Source: Bacteroidales bacterium
Lineage (GTDB): Bacteria > Bacteroidota > Bacteroidia > Bacteroidales > JAAYUG01
Direction: 5' to 3'
Assembly (NCBI GenBank): GCA_012517825.1
Contig: JAAYUG010000089.1
Span: 1 to 59,884 of the forward strand
Length of the DNA: 59,884 nt
Under the pieces are notes generated by a model. It had not been told where the DNA came from. It made no database searches and saw only the letters and a list, made by a program, of their open reading frames with translations. Position 1 is the first letter of the stretch, and each line of letters begins with the position of its first letter. Made by a program: the position numbers and the translations under genes. Shown here one piece after another: positions 51,765 to 59,884 of the stretch.

Positions 51765-52892
51765 CTACTGAAAAAACTCCCGGATGGCTGAAGAGATGTA
51801 CTGTAATTGTTCCTCATCGAGTTCGGTGTGCATGGGAAGGGAGAGAACAACGGAGCAGAGCTTTTCTGTTACCGGAAACCCGCCCTGCCGGTATCCAAGC
51901 CAGGAATAAGCTTTCTGAAGATGGAGGGGTACCGGGTAATAAATCATGGATGGAATTCCTTTTTTTTCGAGGTATTCTTTCAGTTTATCGCGTTTATTGT
52001 CTGAAACCTTCAGTGTATACTGATGAAAAATGTGATCTGACCAGGGGGCTCTTGCTGGTACCGATAGGGCTGGCAGATCGTTCAGGGAAGCATCGTAGAA
52101 TGCTGCTGCATTTTGCCTGGCTGTGTTGTAGGCCTTAAGGTATCTGAGTTTTACCTTCAGAATGGCAGCCTGCAGGGTATCGAGACGTGAGTTTACCCCT
52201 ATACGGTCGTGATAATACCTGACCTTCATTCCATGGTTGGCGATGGATCGGAGCTTTTCGGCCAGGGCATCATCGTTTGTCATGATGGCCCCTCCGTCGC
52301 CATAACAGCCCAGGTTTTTGCTGGGAAAGAAGGAGGTACATCCGATGTCGCCCATGGTACCTGCTTTGGCTTTCCGTCCGTCGGGAAAAGTATATTCAGC
52401 ACCGGTAGCCTGAGCAACGTCTTCAATTACAAACAGATTGTGCTTACGCGCAACAGACAAAACAGAATGCATATCACAGCATTGCCCGAACAGATGCACA
52501 GGAATTACGGCCCTGGTGCGGGGGGTAATGGCAGCTTCGAAGGCTTCGGGTCTCATGAGAAAAGTATCCGGGTCAACGTCCACGAAAACGGGTTTGAGCC
52601 CCAGCAGGGCAACTACTTCTACGGTGGCAACAAAGGTAAAGTCGGGAGTAATCACCTCATCTCCCGGCTTCAGGTCAAGGGACATCAGTGCAATCTGAAG
52701 CGCATCGGTTCCGTTTCCGCAGGGAATGACGTGGCGCACTCCCAGAAAGGACTGAAGCGCCTCCTGAAATTCCCGCACGGCAGGGCCGTTAATAAATGCC
52801 GTACTCTCGATAACCCGTTGCATTTCTCCGTCAATCTCGGGCTTTATCTTTACATATTGCCCGTAGAGATCAACCATATGGATCTTTTTCAT
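51765..52892 (-). CDS. wbpE: DegT/DnrJ/EryC1/StrS aminotransferase (WbpE-type)
   Basis: A 375-residue PLP-dependent aminotransferase for the 3-keto sugar nucleotide made by WbpB. Pattern: G-N-G-T-D-A-L (PLP phosphate site), E-D-V-A-Q-A, and F-F-P-S-K-N-L-G with the PLP Lys. It matches WbpE/WlbC in length and arrangement. First gene of the block (wbpE-wbpD-wbpB-dehydrogenase-galE). No -7 consensus was found in the 188 AT-rich bases to the exporter gene. Confidence 0.92.
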   Translation of the reverse strand: MKKIHMVDLYGQYVKIKPEIDGEMQRVIESTAFINGPAVREFQEALQSFLGVRHVIPCGNGTDALQIALMSLDLKPGDEVITPDFTFVATVEVVALLGLKPVFVDVDPDTFLMRPEAFEAAITPRTRAVIPVHLFGQCCDMHSVLSVARKHNLFVIEDVAQATGAEYTFPDGRKAKAGTMGDIGCTSFFPSKNLGCYGDGGAIMTNDDALAEKLRSIANHGMKVRYYHDRIGVNSRLDTLQAAILKVKLRYLKAYNTARQNAAAFYDASLNDLPALSVPARAPWSDHIFHQYTLKVSDNKRDKLKEYLEKKGIPSMIYYPVPLHLQKAYSWLGYRQGGFPVTEKLCSVVLSLPMHTELDEEQLQYISSAIREFFQ

Positions 52893-53079
52893 TGTTGTTG
52901 TGTTGGGAGTGAAACCAAAAAACTTTTGAATTTTAACGGATATTTTGGTAATTATTTGTGTTAATATTTAAAATCAAATTATTAATAAAATGGTTATCAG
53001 TTAAATAGTGATTTTGAATTACCTTTTTAGTGCCCAATTTACTATTATTATGCACCTAATAAATGAATTAATTAAGATA

Positions 53080-55650
53080 TTACCACTTTATATTATTAAT
53101 TAGGGATACAATGATTAAGCTCATGGATGCAAGGGCTGAAGCAATACTGATAGTTTGAGCCGGTGAGGTCTTTTCTTTCTGGACTTTCTTTGGTATCACA
53201 ATCTCAGAACCAGGTATTATGGGTGGGTAATCATTGAAGATAAGAAAGTTTTTGGTTTTTTCGACCTTGCCATTGGGATAAATGACAAAAGCTTTGCTTT
53301 TACGGGCATCATCAGTTATACCTCCTGCATTAGAAATGTAATCGTTGAAGGAATAGGTGGTTCTGTACTTGACTGTTGTTGGATAAAGCAAAGCCCCTGT
53401 AAGTTTAACAGTCTCAAGTTTCTTGGGTACCTCCAGTATGTCTCCTTCCTGCATTAGCAAGTCAAAGTCAGAACCTGGATTATTGATAATTTTATCCAGT
53501 TCAATACCAATGGTTGTTTCTTTTTGAGTAAAGCTGAAGATATCTACTGTATCCTTTGTTGATTGTAGCAAATTCTTAATGAGCTGCATTTTCTGTTTGT
53601 TGTCTTCTTGGATTTTTCGTATTAGTCTGGCTCCTTCGGGATAGGCAAAAGGTGTGAGGCCACCTGCACGTTTAACAACTTCTGATACCCTCTCTCCTTT
53701 TGATGAAAGCGCATAGCTCCCGGGAAATGTAAATTCCCCCAATAAGGTGACAATTTTCTGCTTTTCATATGCAGGAGAGCGTCTAATAAAAACATGATCG
53801 AAAGGTTGTAATACAAATGATGAGGCTTCAGAGGACAATTGCAGTCCGGCTGATATCGGAAAACGGTAAATATTGGCAATTTTCTCAGAACTTTCCAGGG
53901 CATTTGGATCATTTATACGGCGGGCCAACTCGAGAATTGACTGGGAAGCAGATTCAAGAATGCCTCCTGCTTGAAGAATAAGGTCTTCAACAGTCATATT
54001 CTGTGCAAAGGGATAAATGCCCGGCCTTTTTATATCTCCTTCAATTTGCACAGTATATTCTTCAGTAATATCAAAATGGGAGGGGACGAGAACAAAATCA
54101 TCTTTTTGTAAAGGAATATCTCTCGAATTTTGCAAAAACAGTTCTTTCAGATCAACGGGGATTACTTCAATAGTAAAGTCTTCACGTGTACGGTAAATAG
54201 CCGCCCGGTTCAAAAAGGCATCTCCCCGAAGTCCTTCAGCTTTGGCTATAAGTTGTCTGAGAGTGAGGCTGTCGTCTATTGCATAAAAACCTTCCCGAAA
54301 AACAGCGCCTCGAATTTCAACTTTATTGGCAAAACGGTCAAGTACCGAATCTATCATTACCTGGTCACCGTTAGCAAGGGAAAAGCTATCTGCGGCTGTT
54401 ATTGTAACATCGTGAATTTCCTTTTCGCGACCGTTCATCCTTACCACTTTTACCTTTTCTCTGTATGATTTTCCTGTAAAACCACCAGTGTATGAAATCA
54501 GGTTTTTTAAGACTTCTTTCTCTTTAAGGTCATAAATACCAGGTCGCTTAACTTCCCCTGTAACTTCAACACGTCTGGAATAGGGTTCAACAAAAATAAC
54601 ATCTTGGTCTTCCAGACGAAGGTTTTCCGGCAGTTTTCCTTCCAGAAGGAACCTGTAAAAATCAATTTCTGCGACGATATTGTTGTCGCGAATAAGCTTA
54701 ACATTTCGCAAGGTTCCGTTCAGCGAAGGCCCACCTGCAGCATATAAAGCATTGAGAACAGTGGCAACCGAAGGGAGTGTATAGGTGCCGGGTACTTTTA
54801 CTTCGCCCACCAGATTGACCTTAATACTTCGTATTTGTCCCAGAGACAAACTCATAAAGGTATTGGGCGAAGGTTTCTTTAATCCACTGTAAATAATTGC
54901 TAAACGGCGTTTAAGCTGGTTAGTAGCTTCTTCTACAGTAAGACCGGCAATAGAAACGGGTCCAATATTATTAATCAGTATCAATCCTTCCGGAGAAATT
55001 ATCTGGCGGTATGTATGTTCTGATGCTCCCCACACATCAATAATCACTTCGTCTCCCGGCCCAAGAATATAATTTTTAGGTGTGGGAAGGTTAAGGGAAG
55101 GTTCAAATGTAATTTTCTCATTGTTGAAAAGAGAAAATCCAAACAATTTTTCTTCTGAGGAAAGTTCTTTCTTTTTTTCAGCAAGAAAAGAACTGCGGAA
55201 AATTTGTTCAGCTATTAATTCTTCATAGGTTTTTTCTTGAGTTTTCTGAGCTTGTTTCCCCTGAATTAATGCTTGTTTACTGTCAGCCTCCGTTTTTTTG
55301 CCAAAATTGAGAGATCTTGTACGGCTGATAAAACGGTTGTCTTCATTTCCCAATACCTGGGTATATTGAAGTGAATCAATTTTGTTTCGTAGTTTGATTA
55401 CTTCCGATTGAGACATTCCCCTTGCCGTGGCTGCAGCTTCGAGCTGTTCAATTGTTAATCCTGCGGCCTGGGCTTGCTGAATATAGTTTTTGATCTGTTG
55501 ATCTGAAAGATCTTCGACTCTGATATTGCTCAGATCAACCTCCGTCATTGTTCTTGTCTGGCTCAATGCCGCAGGTATAGTTAGTACTATCAGAAGCATA
55601 ACAATCAAGCACTTATGCCGATTAAACATCATAGAAAGCAATTTGAACAT
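53080..55650 (-). CDS. Large Wza-type polysaccharide export protein with multiple SLBB domains
   Basis: An 856-residue protein: signal peptide (about 1-30, ending A-L-S-Q), an N-terminal helical and low-complexity region (about 35-170), a Poly_export domain starting about 190 (P-K-N-Y-I-L-G-P-G-D-E-V-I-I-D-V-W-G) and several SLBB beta-grasp repeats (marks such as V-x-G-E-V-K-x-P-G-x-Y-x-L, repeated about five times between 275 and 790), then a C-terminal hydrophobic helix (about 825-850). It is much longer than E. coli Wza (~380). No N-terminal lipobox is evident. Presumed outer-membrane export channel component for the sugar block. Confidence 0.9.
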   Translation of the reverse strand: MFKLLSMMFNRHKCLIVMLLIVLTIPAALSQTRTMTEVDLSNIRVEDLSDQQIKNYIQQAQAAGLTIEQLEAAATARGMSQSEVIKLRNKIDSLQYTQVLGNEDNRFISRTRSLNFGKKTEADSKQALIQGKQAQKTQEKTYEELIAEQIFRSSFLAEKKKELSSEEKLFGFSLFNNEKITFEPSLNLPTPKNYILGPGDEVIIDVWGASEHTYRQIISPEGLILINNIGPVSIAGLTVEEATNQLKRRLAIIYSGLKKPSPNTFMSLSLGQIRSIKVNLVGEVKVPGTYTLPSVATVLNALYAAGGPSLNGTLRNVKLIRDNNIVAEIDFYRFLLEGKLPENLRLEDQDVIFVEPYSRRVEVTGEVKRPGIYDLKEKEVLKNLISYTGGFTGKSYREKVKVVRMNGREKEIHDVTITAADSFSLANGDQVMIDSVLDRFANKVEIRGAVFREGFYAIDDSLTLRQLIAKAEGLRGDAFLNRAAIYRTREDFTIEVIPVDLKELFLQNSRDIPLQKDDFVLVPSHFDITEEYTVQIEGDIKRPGIYPFAQNMTVEDLILQAGGILESASQSILELARRINDPNALESSEKIANIYRFPISAGLQLSSEASSFVLQPFDHVFIRRSPAYEKQKIVTLLGEFTFPGSYALSSKGERVSEVVKRAGGLTPFAYPEGARLIRKIQEDNKQKMQLIKNLLQSTKDTVDIFSFTQKETTIGIELDKIINNPGSDFDLLMQEGDILEVPKKLETVKLTGALLYPTTVKYRTTYSFNDYISNAGGITDDARKSKAFVIYPNGKVEKTKNFLIFNDYPPIIPGSEIVIPKKVQKEKTSPAQTISIASALASMSLIIVSLINNIKW

Positions 55651-55676
55651 AATTCTTCCTTTGGTAATAGTATTGA

Positions 55677-55684
55677 CAAAAATA
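55677..55684 (-). promoter_or_regulatory. Candidate -7 promoter element for the Wza-type gene
   Basis: The minus strand reads TATTTTTG, 26 bases before the ATG at 55650. It lies in a 151-base AT-rich gap after the FlaA1-type gene, which has no gene in it. No -33 element at the usual spacing. Confidence 0.4.
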
Positions 55685-55801
55685 AACTTTTTAATTGATA
55701 GTGTTTAACACAAAAGACTAATTAAAAAAAGTTGTCATCTTTACTGTTTCGTGTCGAACTTATGCAGCAAACATCTCAAAGCAGATGCCAATATAGGTAG
55801 A

Positions 55802-57760
55802 TTAATTACCTGAAATATTACTTTTCTTTATCATTGTTTTCTCTTTCATCTGATTATCTATAAGACAATATTTGGAATTATTGCTAACATATTCAGGAAT
55901 TAGTTCTTTCATCTTTCTTACAATTTCTTCGGCATTGCGTTGATTCAAAAAAAACTGGAATTCCTGTATCTGTTCATGAAGAGTATGGAAATTGATTTCT
56001 CTGGTCCTGGCAATCATTATTTTTGGATGATACGTCGGGATGTTGTTTTCTTTATCATGTATTAATTCTTCGTATAATTTTTCACCGGGTCTGAGGCCTG
56101 TAAAAACAATTTTAATGTCCTCGTTGGGAATAAACCCGGAAAGTTTAATCATTTTTGTAGCAAGATCAAGGATCTTAATACGTTCACCCATGTCGAACAC
56201 GAATATTTCACCTCCTTTACCAGCCATACTGGCTTCGAGTACCAGCTGGCAGGCTTCGGGGATTGTCATAAAAAATCGGGTAACTTCGGGGTGGGTAATA
56301 GTGACCGGACCGCCATTTTCAATTTGACGTTTGAAAAGTAGTACTGCCGAACCATTTGATCCAATGACATTACCAAAACGGGTAGTAATGAATTTTGTAG
56401 AGGTAAATTTCTGGGAAGCCTGTACGTACATTTCAGCAAGACGTTTTGTGGCTCCCATGACGTTGGTTGGGTTGACAGCTTTATCAGTTGAAATCATGAT
56501 AAACTTTGTGACCTGGTATTTCAAAGAACATTGTACTAGGTTAACCGTACCCAAAACATTCGTTTTAAATGCTTCACATGGATTTTCTTCCATTAGGGGT
56601 ACATGCTTGTAAGCTGCGGCATGATAAACTATTTCAGGTTTATATTGGGCAAAAATTTTTTCCATGTGGTTTTTATCGCAAATGTCTCCAATAATTAATG
56701 AATACCTGACTTGCGGAAAGAGTTTTTTCAAATCCATTTCCAACTCGTACATTGGAGATTCTGCCTGATCGACAAGGATTAATATTTTAGGGTTGAAGCT
56801 GGCAATTTGTTTAACTATTTCACTTCCAATAGAACCGGCAGCTCCTGTAATCAGGATGCTTCTGTCAATAAGAAAGCGCGAAATTTCCTGTAGATTTAAT
56901 TTGATGGGTTCCCGCTCCAAAAGATCTTCCATCCGGAGTTCTTTCAGTTGAAAAATACTGAGAGATAATCCTTTGGTTGATCTCAAATTGGGAACTGTCA
57001 TGACGCGAATATGTTCCTGCAAACAGTAATCGATTAATTGCAATTTTTGATCCGGATTAAGATAACCTTTTTGCAAAACAACCGCTTCAACAGACTCTTT
57101 TTCTATTATTTCGGAAAACTTTTCAATGGTATAGGTCGGTATTCCTTTCAGATAAAAGCCGTTTTTATTTCTATCTTTATCAAAGATAGCAATGATTTTA
57201 TGTTTTCTGTTTCTGTCGAGTTCCAAAAGCTGCATCATGAGCAAAGCATTTTCCCAGGATCCAATTAGAACAGTTTGCATTACTCCTCTTTCCCATTGAC
57301 TGAGTTGCTCATACGAATATTTAACGGCAATCCTCAGCAACATCATACCGAGTGTGGAAAGAATAAAGTCAATGAGAAGAACTGAAAGAGGAATAATTGC
57401 TTCCTTATGCATTGAAATAAATAGAGTGTTGATAACCAACAAAATAATAAGAGCTATTATGCCGAAGGTCAATATCCGTATCAAATCAGTTAATCCCGAA
57501 TAACGCACAGAGCCGGCAAAAAGTTTTAAGCCGAAGAATAAGGAACACTTCAGTATTATTATCAGAGGGAAGACCACTTTCCAGGTTTTAATATAATGTT
57601 GGGGAATCTGAAAGTTGAATCGGAGGAGGTAAGCAATCAAGATAGCTACAAACACAATTATCGTATCAACAATAAAGACAAGCCATCGTGGATTCGGTTT
57701 GTTCCTGAGGAATAATTTTGTAAATCCATTATATCTTGAATTCTCAAAGAGATTGTTCAT
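55802..57760 (-). CDS. Membrane nucleotide-sugar 4,6-dehydratase (FlaA1/PglF/WbpM type)
   Basis: A 652-residue protein: about four N-terminal membrane helices (roughly 25-48, 60-78, 92-112, 123-143), a linker resembling CoA-binding/transferase folds (about 165-275), then an SDR domain (about 300-590). The domain has T-G-A-A-G-S-I-G-S-E and the S-T-D-K-A-V-N-P-T-N-V-M-G-A-T-K motif; Asp-Lys and Met/Lys replace Tyr-Lys as catalytic residues in this family. Such enzymes make UDP-4-keto-6-deoxy-GlcNAc, the starting step for QuiNAc, FucNAc or bacillosamine sugars. It probably defines one sugar of the surface polymer. A weak CAAAAATA element at 57970-57977 could be its -7 site. Confidence 0.93.
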   Translation of the reverse strand: MNNLFENSRYNGFTKLFLRNKPNPRWLVFIVDTIIVFVAILIAYLLRFNFQIPQHYIKTWKVVFPLIIILKCSLFFGLKLFAGSVRYSGLTDLIRILTFGIIALIILLVINTLFISMHKEAIIPLSVLLIDFILSTLGMMLLRIAVKYSYEQLSQWERGVMQTVLIGSWENALLMMQLLELDRNRKHKIIAIFDKDRNKNGFYLKGIPTYTIEKFSEIIEKESVEAVVLQKGYLNPDQKLQLIDYCLQEHIRVMTVPNLRSTKGLSLSIFQLKELRMEDLLEREPIKLNLQEISRFLIDRSILITGAAGSIGSEIVKQIASFNPKILILVDQAESPMYELEMDLKKLFPQVRYSLIIGDICDKNHMEKIFAQYKPEIVYHAAAYKHVPLMEENPCEAFKTNVLGTVNLVQCSLKYQVTKFIMISTDKAVNPTNVMGATKRLAEMYVQASQKFTSTKFITTRFGNVIGSNGSAVLLFKRQIENGGPVTITHPEVTRFFMTIPEACQLVLEASMAGKGGEIFVFDMGERIKILDLATKMIKLSGFIPNEDIKIVFTGLRPGEKLYEELIHDKENNIPTYHPKIMIARTREINFHTLHEQIQEFQFFLNQRNAEEIVRKMKELIPEYVSNNSKYCLIDNQMKEKTMIKKSNISGN

Positions 57761-58270
57761 ATCGGACCCCTTTTCTTTTATTAAAAATTCAATAGGTACT
57801 GGCTTTGAAATAAGTTTCTGATAGCATAATTAATGTCAAACAAAATGAACATAACATAGAATTGCTAATAGGATTAACTTTTCTACCCAAAGGTTGCGTA
57901 CGAATGAACGCAATTTACCCCCATCGCTTATTATATTTCATAGCTCTATGTTAATAATATTCTTAATCTCAAAAATAAAAAATTAACGGGTTGACGTTAT
58001 TAAAAATGTTATACGAAGTTAAACATATTTTTGAAAGATGCAAAAAAGTGAAATAACTTTTGTTAAATAATGGTTCCATCTATTTCAATCTGAATGCTTT
58101 ATAAGAGTGTAAAACATTTATAATTCCGATCGAATTTCTTCTGCAAGGTATTTATTATGCTTTTAAAAGCGAATAGGCAAATGTCGGAATTGACTACCTT
58201 AGAAGACAGGGAATTATCGGACTAATTTATGCTTGCCGCAAATACTGTAATACGCTAATAACAAAGGGGT
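57761..58270. other. AT-rich intergenic region without a gene
   Basis: No open frame of note in either direction. It contains TTGCGT (57894-57899) facing ACGCAA (57908-57913), an eight-base-loop hairpin of unknown meaning, and CAAAAATA (57970-57977), a minus-strand TAnnTTTG far from the next start. The right part lies downstream of the pseudogene and may include its former 3' region. Confidence 0.45.
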
Positions 58271-59105
58271 TCATTCTGTTTTCCTCTGATGGGTTAGCAG
58301 AATTGCATCAATAAGTGCCGGGTGCGACAGTGTATCTGCAATTACTTCCAAGGTATAGTTACCAGGCGATGGGAAGGTATATTCCCCCAGAAACAACCAA
58401 TTATCATTGGCTGTAGTTAATTAAGGACGAGAATGGTATCGAACTGGGGTCCCTTTATTCTAACAGGCATAGCAGGAGCGGGCATTCCCTCCTCTTTTAA
58501 ATTCCTGTAGCCGGGGACAAAATTAAATCCTGCATATTTCCCGGGAACGATTATAATACATTGAAAAACGGCACGTTTTTTACTGTTTCCAGCCGGATAT
58601 CCAACATAAAAATCGCTCATATACTGGCGCGTTTAGCGAGAAGTAGTATCCCATTGCCCGTAATAAAATACATTTTCAGAAAAGGTGTTATCTACTCTCA
58701 CGTCAGGTGGCACATTATTGCGGTAAGGATTGGTATTTAGAATGTTTTTAAGTTTGTTCCCATCTACATCCTGCACACTGCAATGATTTTTAATGGCAAG
58801 GTGAGCGGCAACGGCTGCGCTTTGGCCAAGGACCATAAAAACGGGCTCCATTCGTATGGAAACATAGGCTGCGAGGCTGCAAGGCAAACCGGAACCAGCA
58901 GATTCACGCATTCATTTTTTTTCGGTGTAATTGACCGGTATGAAACAGGATAGGGAGGAAAGCCCCCGAACTGAACATCTCTTTCATTTTTCACCATTCC
59001 ATTAACTACTATCCGCTGGCAGTTACTTGAATCCATGGTATAAGCTGCCAAATCAATACCGTCGTTAACAACAGAGTCTCCTAAACAATTATGTTTCAAT
59101 GTCGT
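58271..59105 (-). pseudogene. Decayed C-terminal part of an FAD-dependent oxidoreductase (xanthan-lyase-like annotation) with a golvesin-like tail
   Basis: Three reading-frame pieces on the minus strand together give one protein. From 59099 the frame shows A-A-Y-T-M-D-S, G-G-F-P-P-Y-P-V-S-Y-R-S-I-T-P-K and N-L-L-V-P-V-C, the end of the FAD domain. The frame then changes at a tandem eight-base duplication (58866-58881), continuing S-I-R-M-E-P-V-F-M-V-L-G-Q-S-A-A. An in-frame TAA at 58633-58635 interrupts it, and near 58417 another frame change leads to E-Y-T-F-P-S-P-G-N-Y ending in a TGA at 58271. The C-terminal piece is beta-rich, as in golvesin-type domains. The N-terminal half is missing at the junction with the transposase fragment at about 59106. 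Several independent lesions make this a pseudogene. Confidence 0.8.
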
Positions 59106-59109
59106 TTAG

Positions 59110-59884
59110 TTAAGGAAAAAATGTATCAGGCCTAAGGCTGACAGCAAACGTTCACTGGCGATAGGTTCGTTTTTATACGACCCGATTAATATGCTCACTC
59201 TTGATGCGCAATTAGCCCCTTATGCATCAAGCGAAAGAGATTTGCTCTATAAGCATCTTGAAAAAGTAAAAAAGGGGGATCTGTTGTTGCTGGACAGAGG
59301 ATACGCTAGCATTGCCCTGATATTTTTGCTTAAGGCCAAAGGGATTAAGTTTTGCATGAGAATGAAAGAAAACTGGTGGCTTAATGTAAAAGAATTTTCA
59401 GAGAGTGGAAGGGCGCAACAAATTGTATCATTCCGGTTACCACAAAAAGACAGGGAACTGCTAAAAGATTATCCATGGATGTTTGAAAAGGAAATAAAAT
59501 GCAGACTTGTAAGTATCGCACTACCTGGTGGAGAAAAAGAGATCCTTTGTACATCTTTAATGGACAGCCGGAAATTCCCGGTAGAAGATGTTGCCGAACT
59601 ATACCACTTTCGGTGGAATGAAGAAGAAGGGTACAAACTTTTTAAAGCACGGATGGAGATAGAAAATTTTTCGGGAAAAACCGCCTTGGCCGTGAAGCAG
59701 GATTTTTTCGCTAAAGTCTTTATTATGAGCCTGTGCGCGGACCTTGCATTTCCAATTGAGGAAAAAGTAAAGAAAGAATATGAGCAGGAGAAAGCCCTTA
59801 AACACCAACAAAAAATAAACAGGACAAACGCTTTGTCCATGACAAGAGAGATATGCATAGGGCTTTTTCTCAAGAAATTGATAA
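59110..59884 (+). pseudogene. 5'-truncated IS4-family transposase fragment (right end beyond the window)
   Basis: An open frame on the plus strand from just after a TAG at 59107 to the window end, about 258 codons. It has the second catalytic Asp in L-L-L-D-R-G-Y-A-S and the catalytic Glu block H-F-R-W-N-E-E-E-G-Y-K-L-F-K, as in DDE transposases of the IS4 family, plus F-S-G-K-T-A-L-A-V-K. The N-terminal ~150 residues carrying the first Asp are absent, and no start codon or inverted repeat is visible at the left end. It begins within a few bases of where the FAD-oxidoreductase pseudogene ends. The 3' end is outside the window, so completeness there cannot be judged. Confidence 0.85.

Noticed and set aside
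57894-57913. TTGCGT/ACGCAA hairpin as an IS end
   Set aside because: Too short, no matching copy near the transposase fragment and no target duplication visible.
1-59884. tRNA, rRNA, CRISPR or prophage
   Set aside because: No cloverleaf, array of spaced repeats or phage structural genes were recognised by eye; the intergenic gaps are short and were read on both strands.

Overview
The window looks like a chromosomal segment of a member of the Bacteroidota, probably Bacteroidales/Marinilabiliales-like. Evidence: a complete type IX secretion/gliding core in the order porP-gldK-gldL-gldM-gldN; families typical of that phylum (DUF4270, DUF4834, DUF5723, the zinc-less TraR/DksA type, a half-length GT5 protein next to DUF4270 and glmS); and the phylum's -7 promoter hexamer TAnnTTTG repeated before many genes on both strands. 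Base composition is moderate (mid-40s % G+C by eye) and even, except for the AT-richer capsule and right-end region after about 52.9 kb. I saw no tRNA, rRNA or CRISPR array.

Layout. 0-3 kb (minus): a PsiE-like membrane protein cut by the window edge, a double UspA protein, an extended SDR and a YhbP-like flavin-binding protein. 3-9.5 kb (plus): riboflavin synthase, an orphan histidine kinase, IleS, a DksA-like protein and LspA. 9.8-18.3 kb (plus): a 2-isopropylmalate/citramalate synthase, then four envelope proteins of unknown role (LEA-type lipoprotein, 900-residue DUF3352-like protein, lipoprotein, DUF5723 barrel) and a DUF4834 protein. 18.3-22 kb: an FNR-like regulator divergent from a four-gene sulfur operon (SQR-like, DUF1641, DsrC/TusE-like, DsrE2-like), with two near-identical FNR-type palindromes between them. 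22-24.7 kb: MlaF/MlaE-type ABC genes and a mannose-1-phosphate guanylyltransferase.

24.8-34.4 kb (minus): GldN, M, L, K and PorP/SprF, an arginase-fold protein lacking most metal ligands, and TopA. 34.5-42.4 kb: PBP1A (plus), then on minus a tandem ABC ATPase, an unknown gene, RadA, a heptose-phosphate adenylyltransferase, PanD and PanC. 42.6-46.6 kb (plus): the GT5-like half protein, a DUF4270 lipoprotein and GlmS. 46.6-57.8 kb (minus): a surface-polysaccharide sugar-supply and export block (RfbB, GalE, a TviB/WbpO-type dehydrogenase, WbpB, WbpD, WbpE, a large Wza-like SLBB protein and a FlaA1/PglF-type dehydratase). 58.3-59.9 kb: a decayed FAD-oxidoreductase pseudogene abutting a 5'-truncated IS4-family transposase.

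Three observations deserve the most attention. First, the FNR-like regulator keeps a cysteine at the place of the fourth FNR cluster ligand plus an N-terminal cysteine cluster, and it faces a sulfide-oxidation operon across two ATGATnnnnATCAT palindromes. Second, an approximately 100-base hairpin-bearing leader is present twice, 31 kb apart, each copy ending exactly at a start codon (the LEA lipoprotein gene and panC). Third, several proteins keep a fold but lose catalytic residues (arginase-like, GT5-like, zinc-less DksA-like, single-cysteine DsrC-like).
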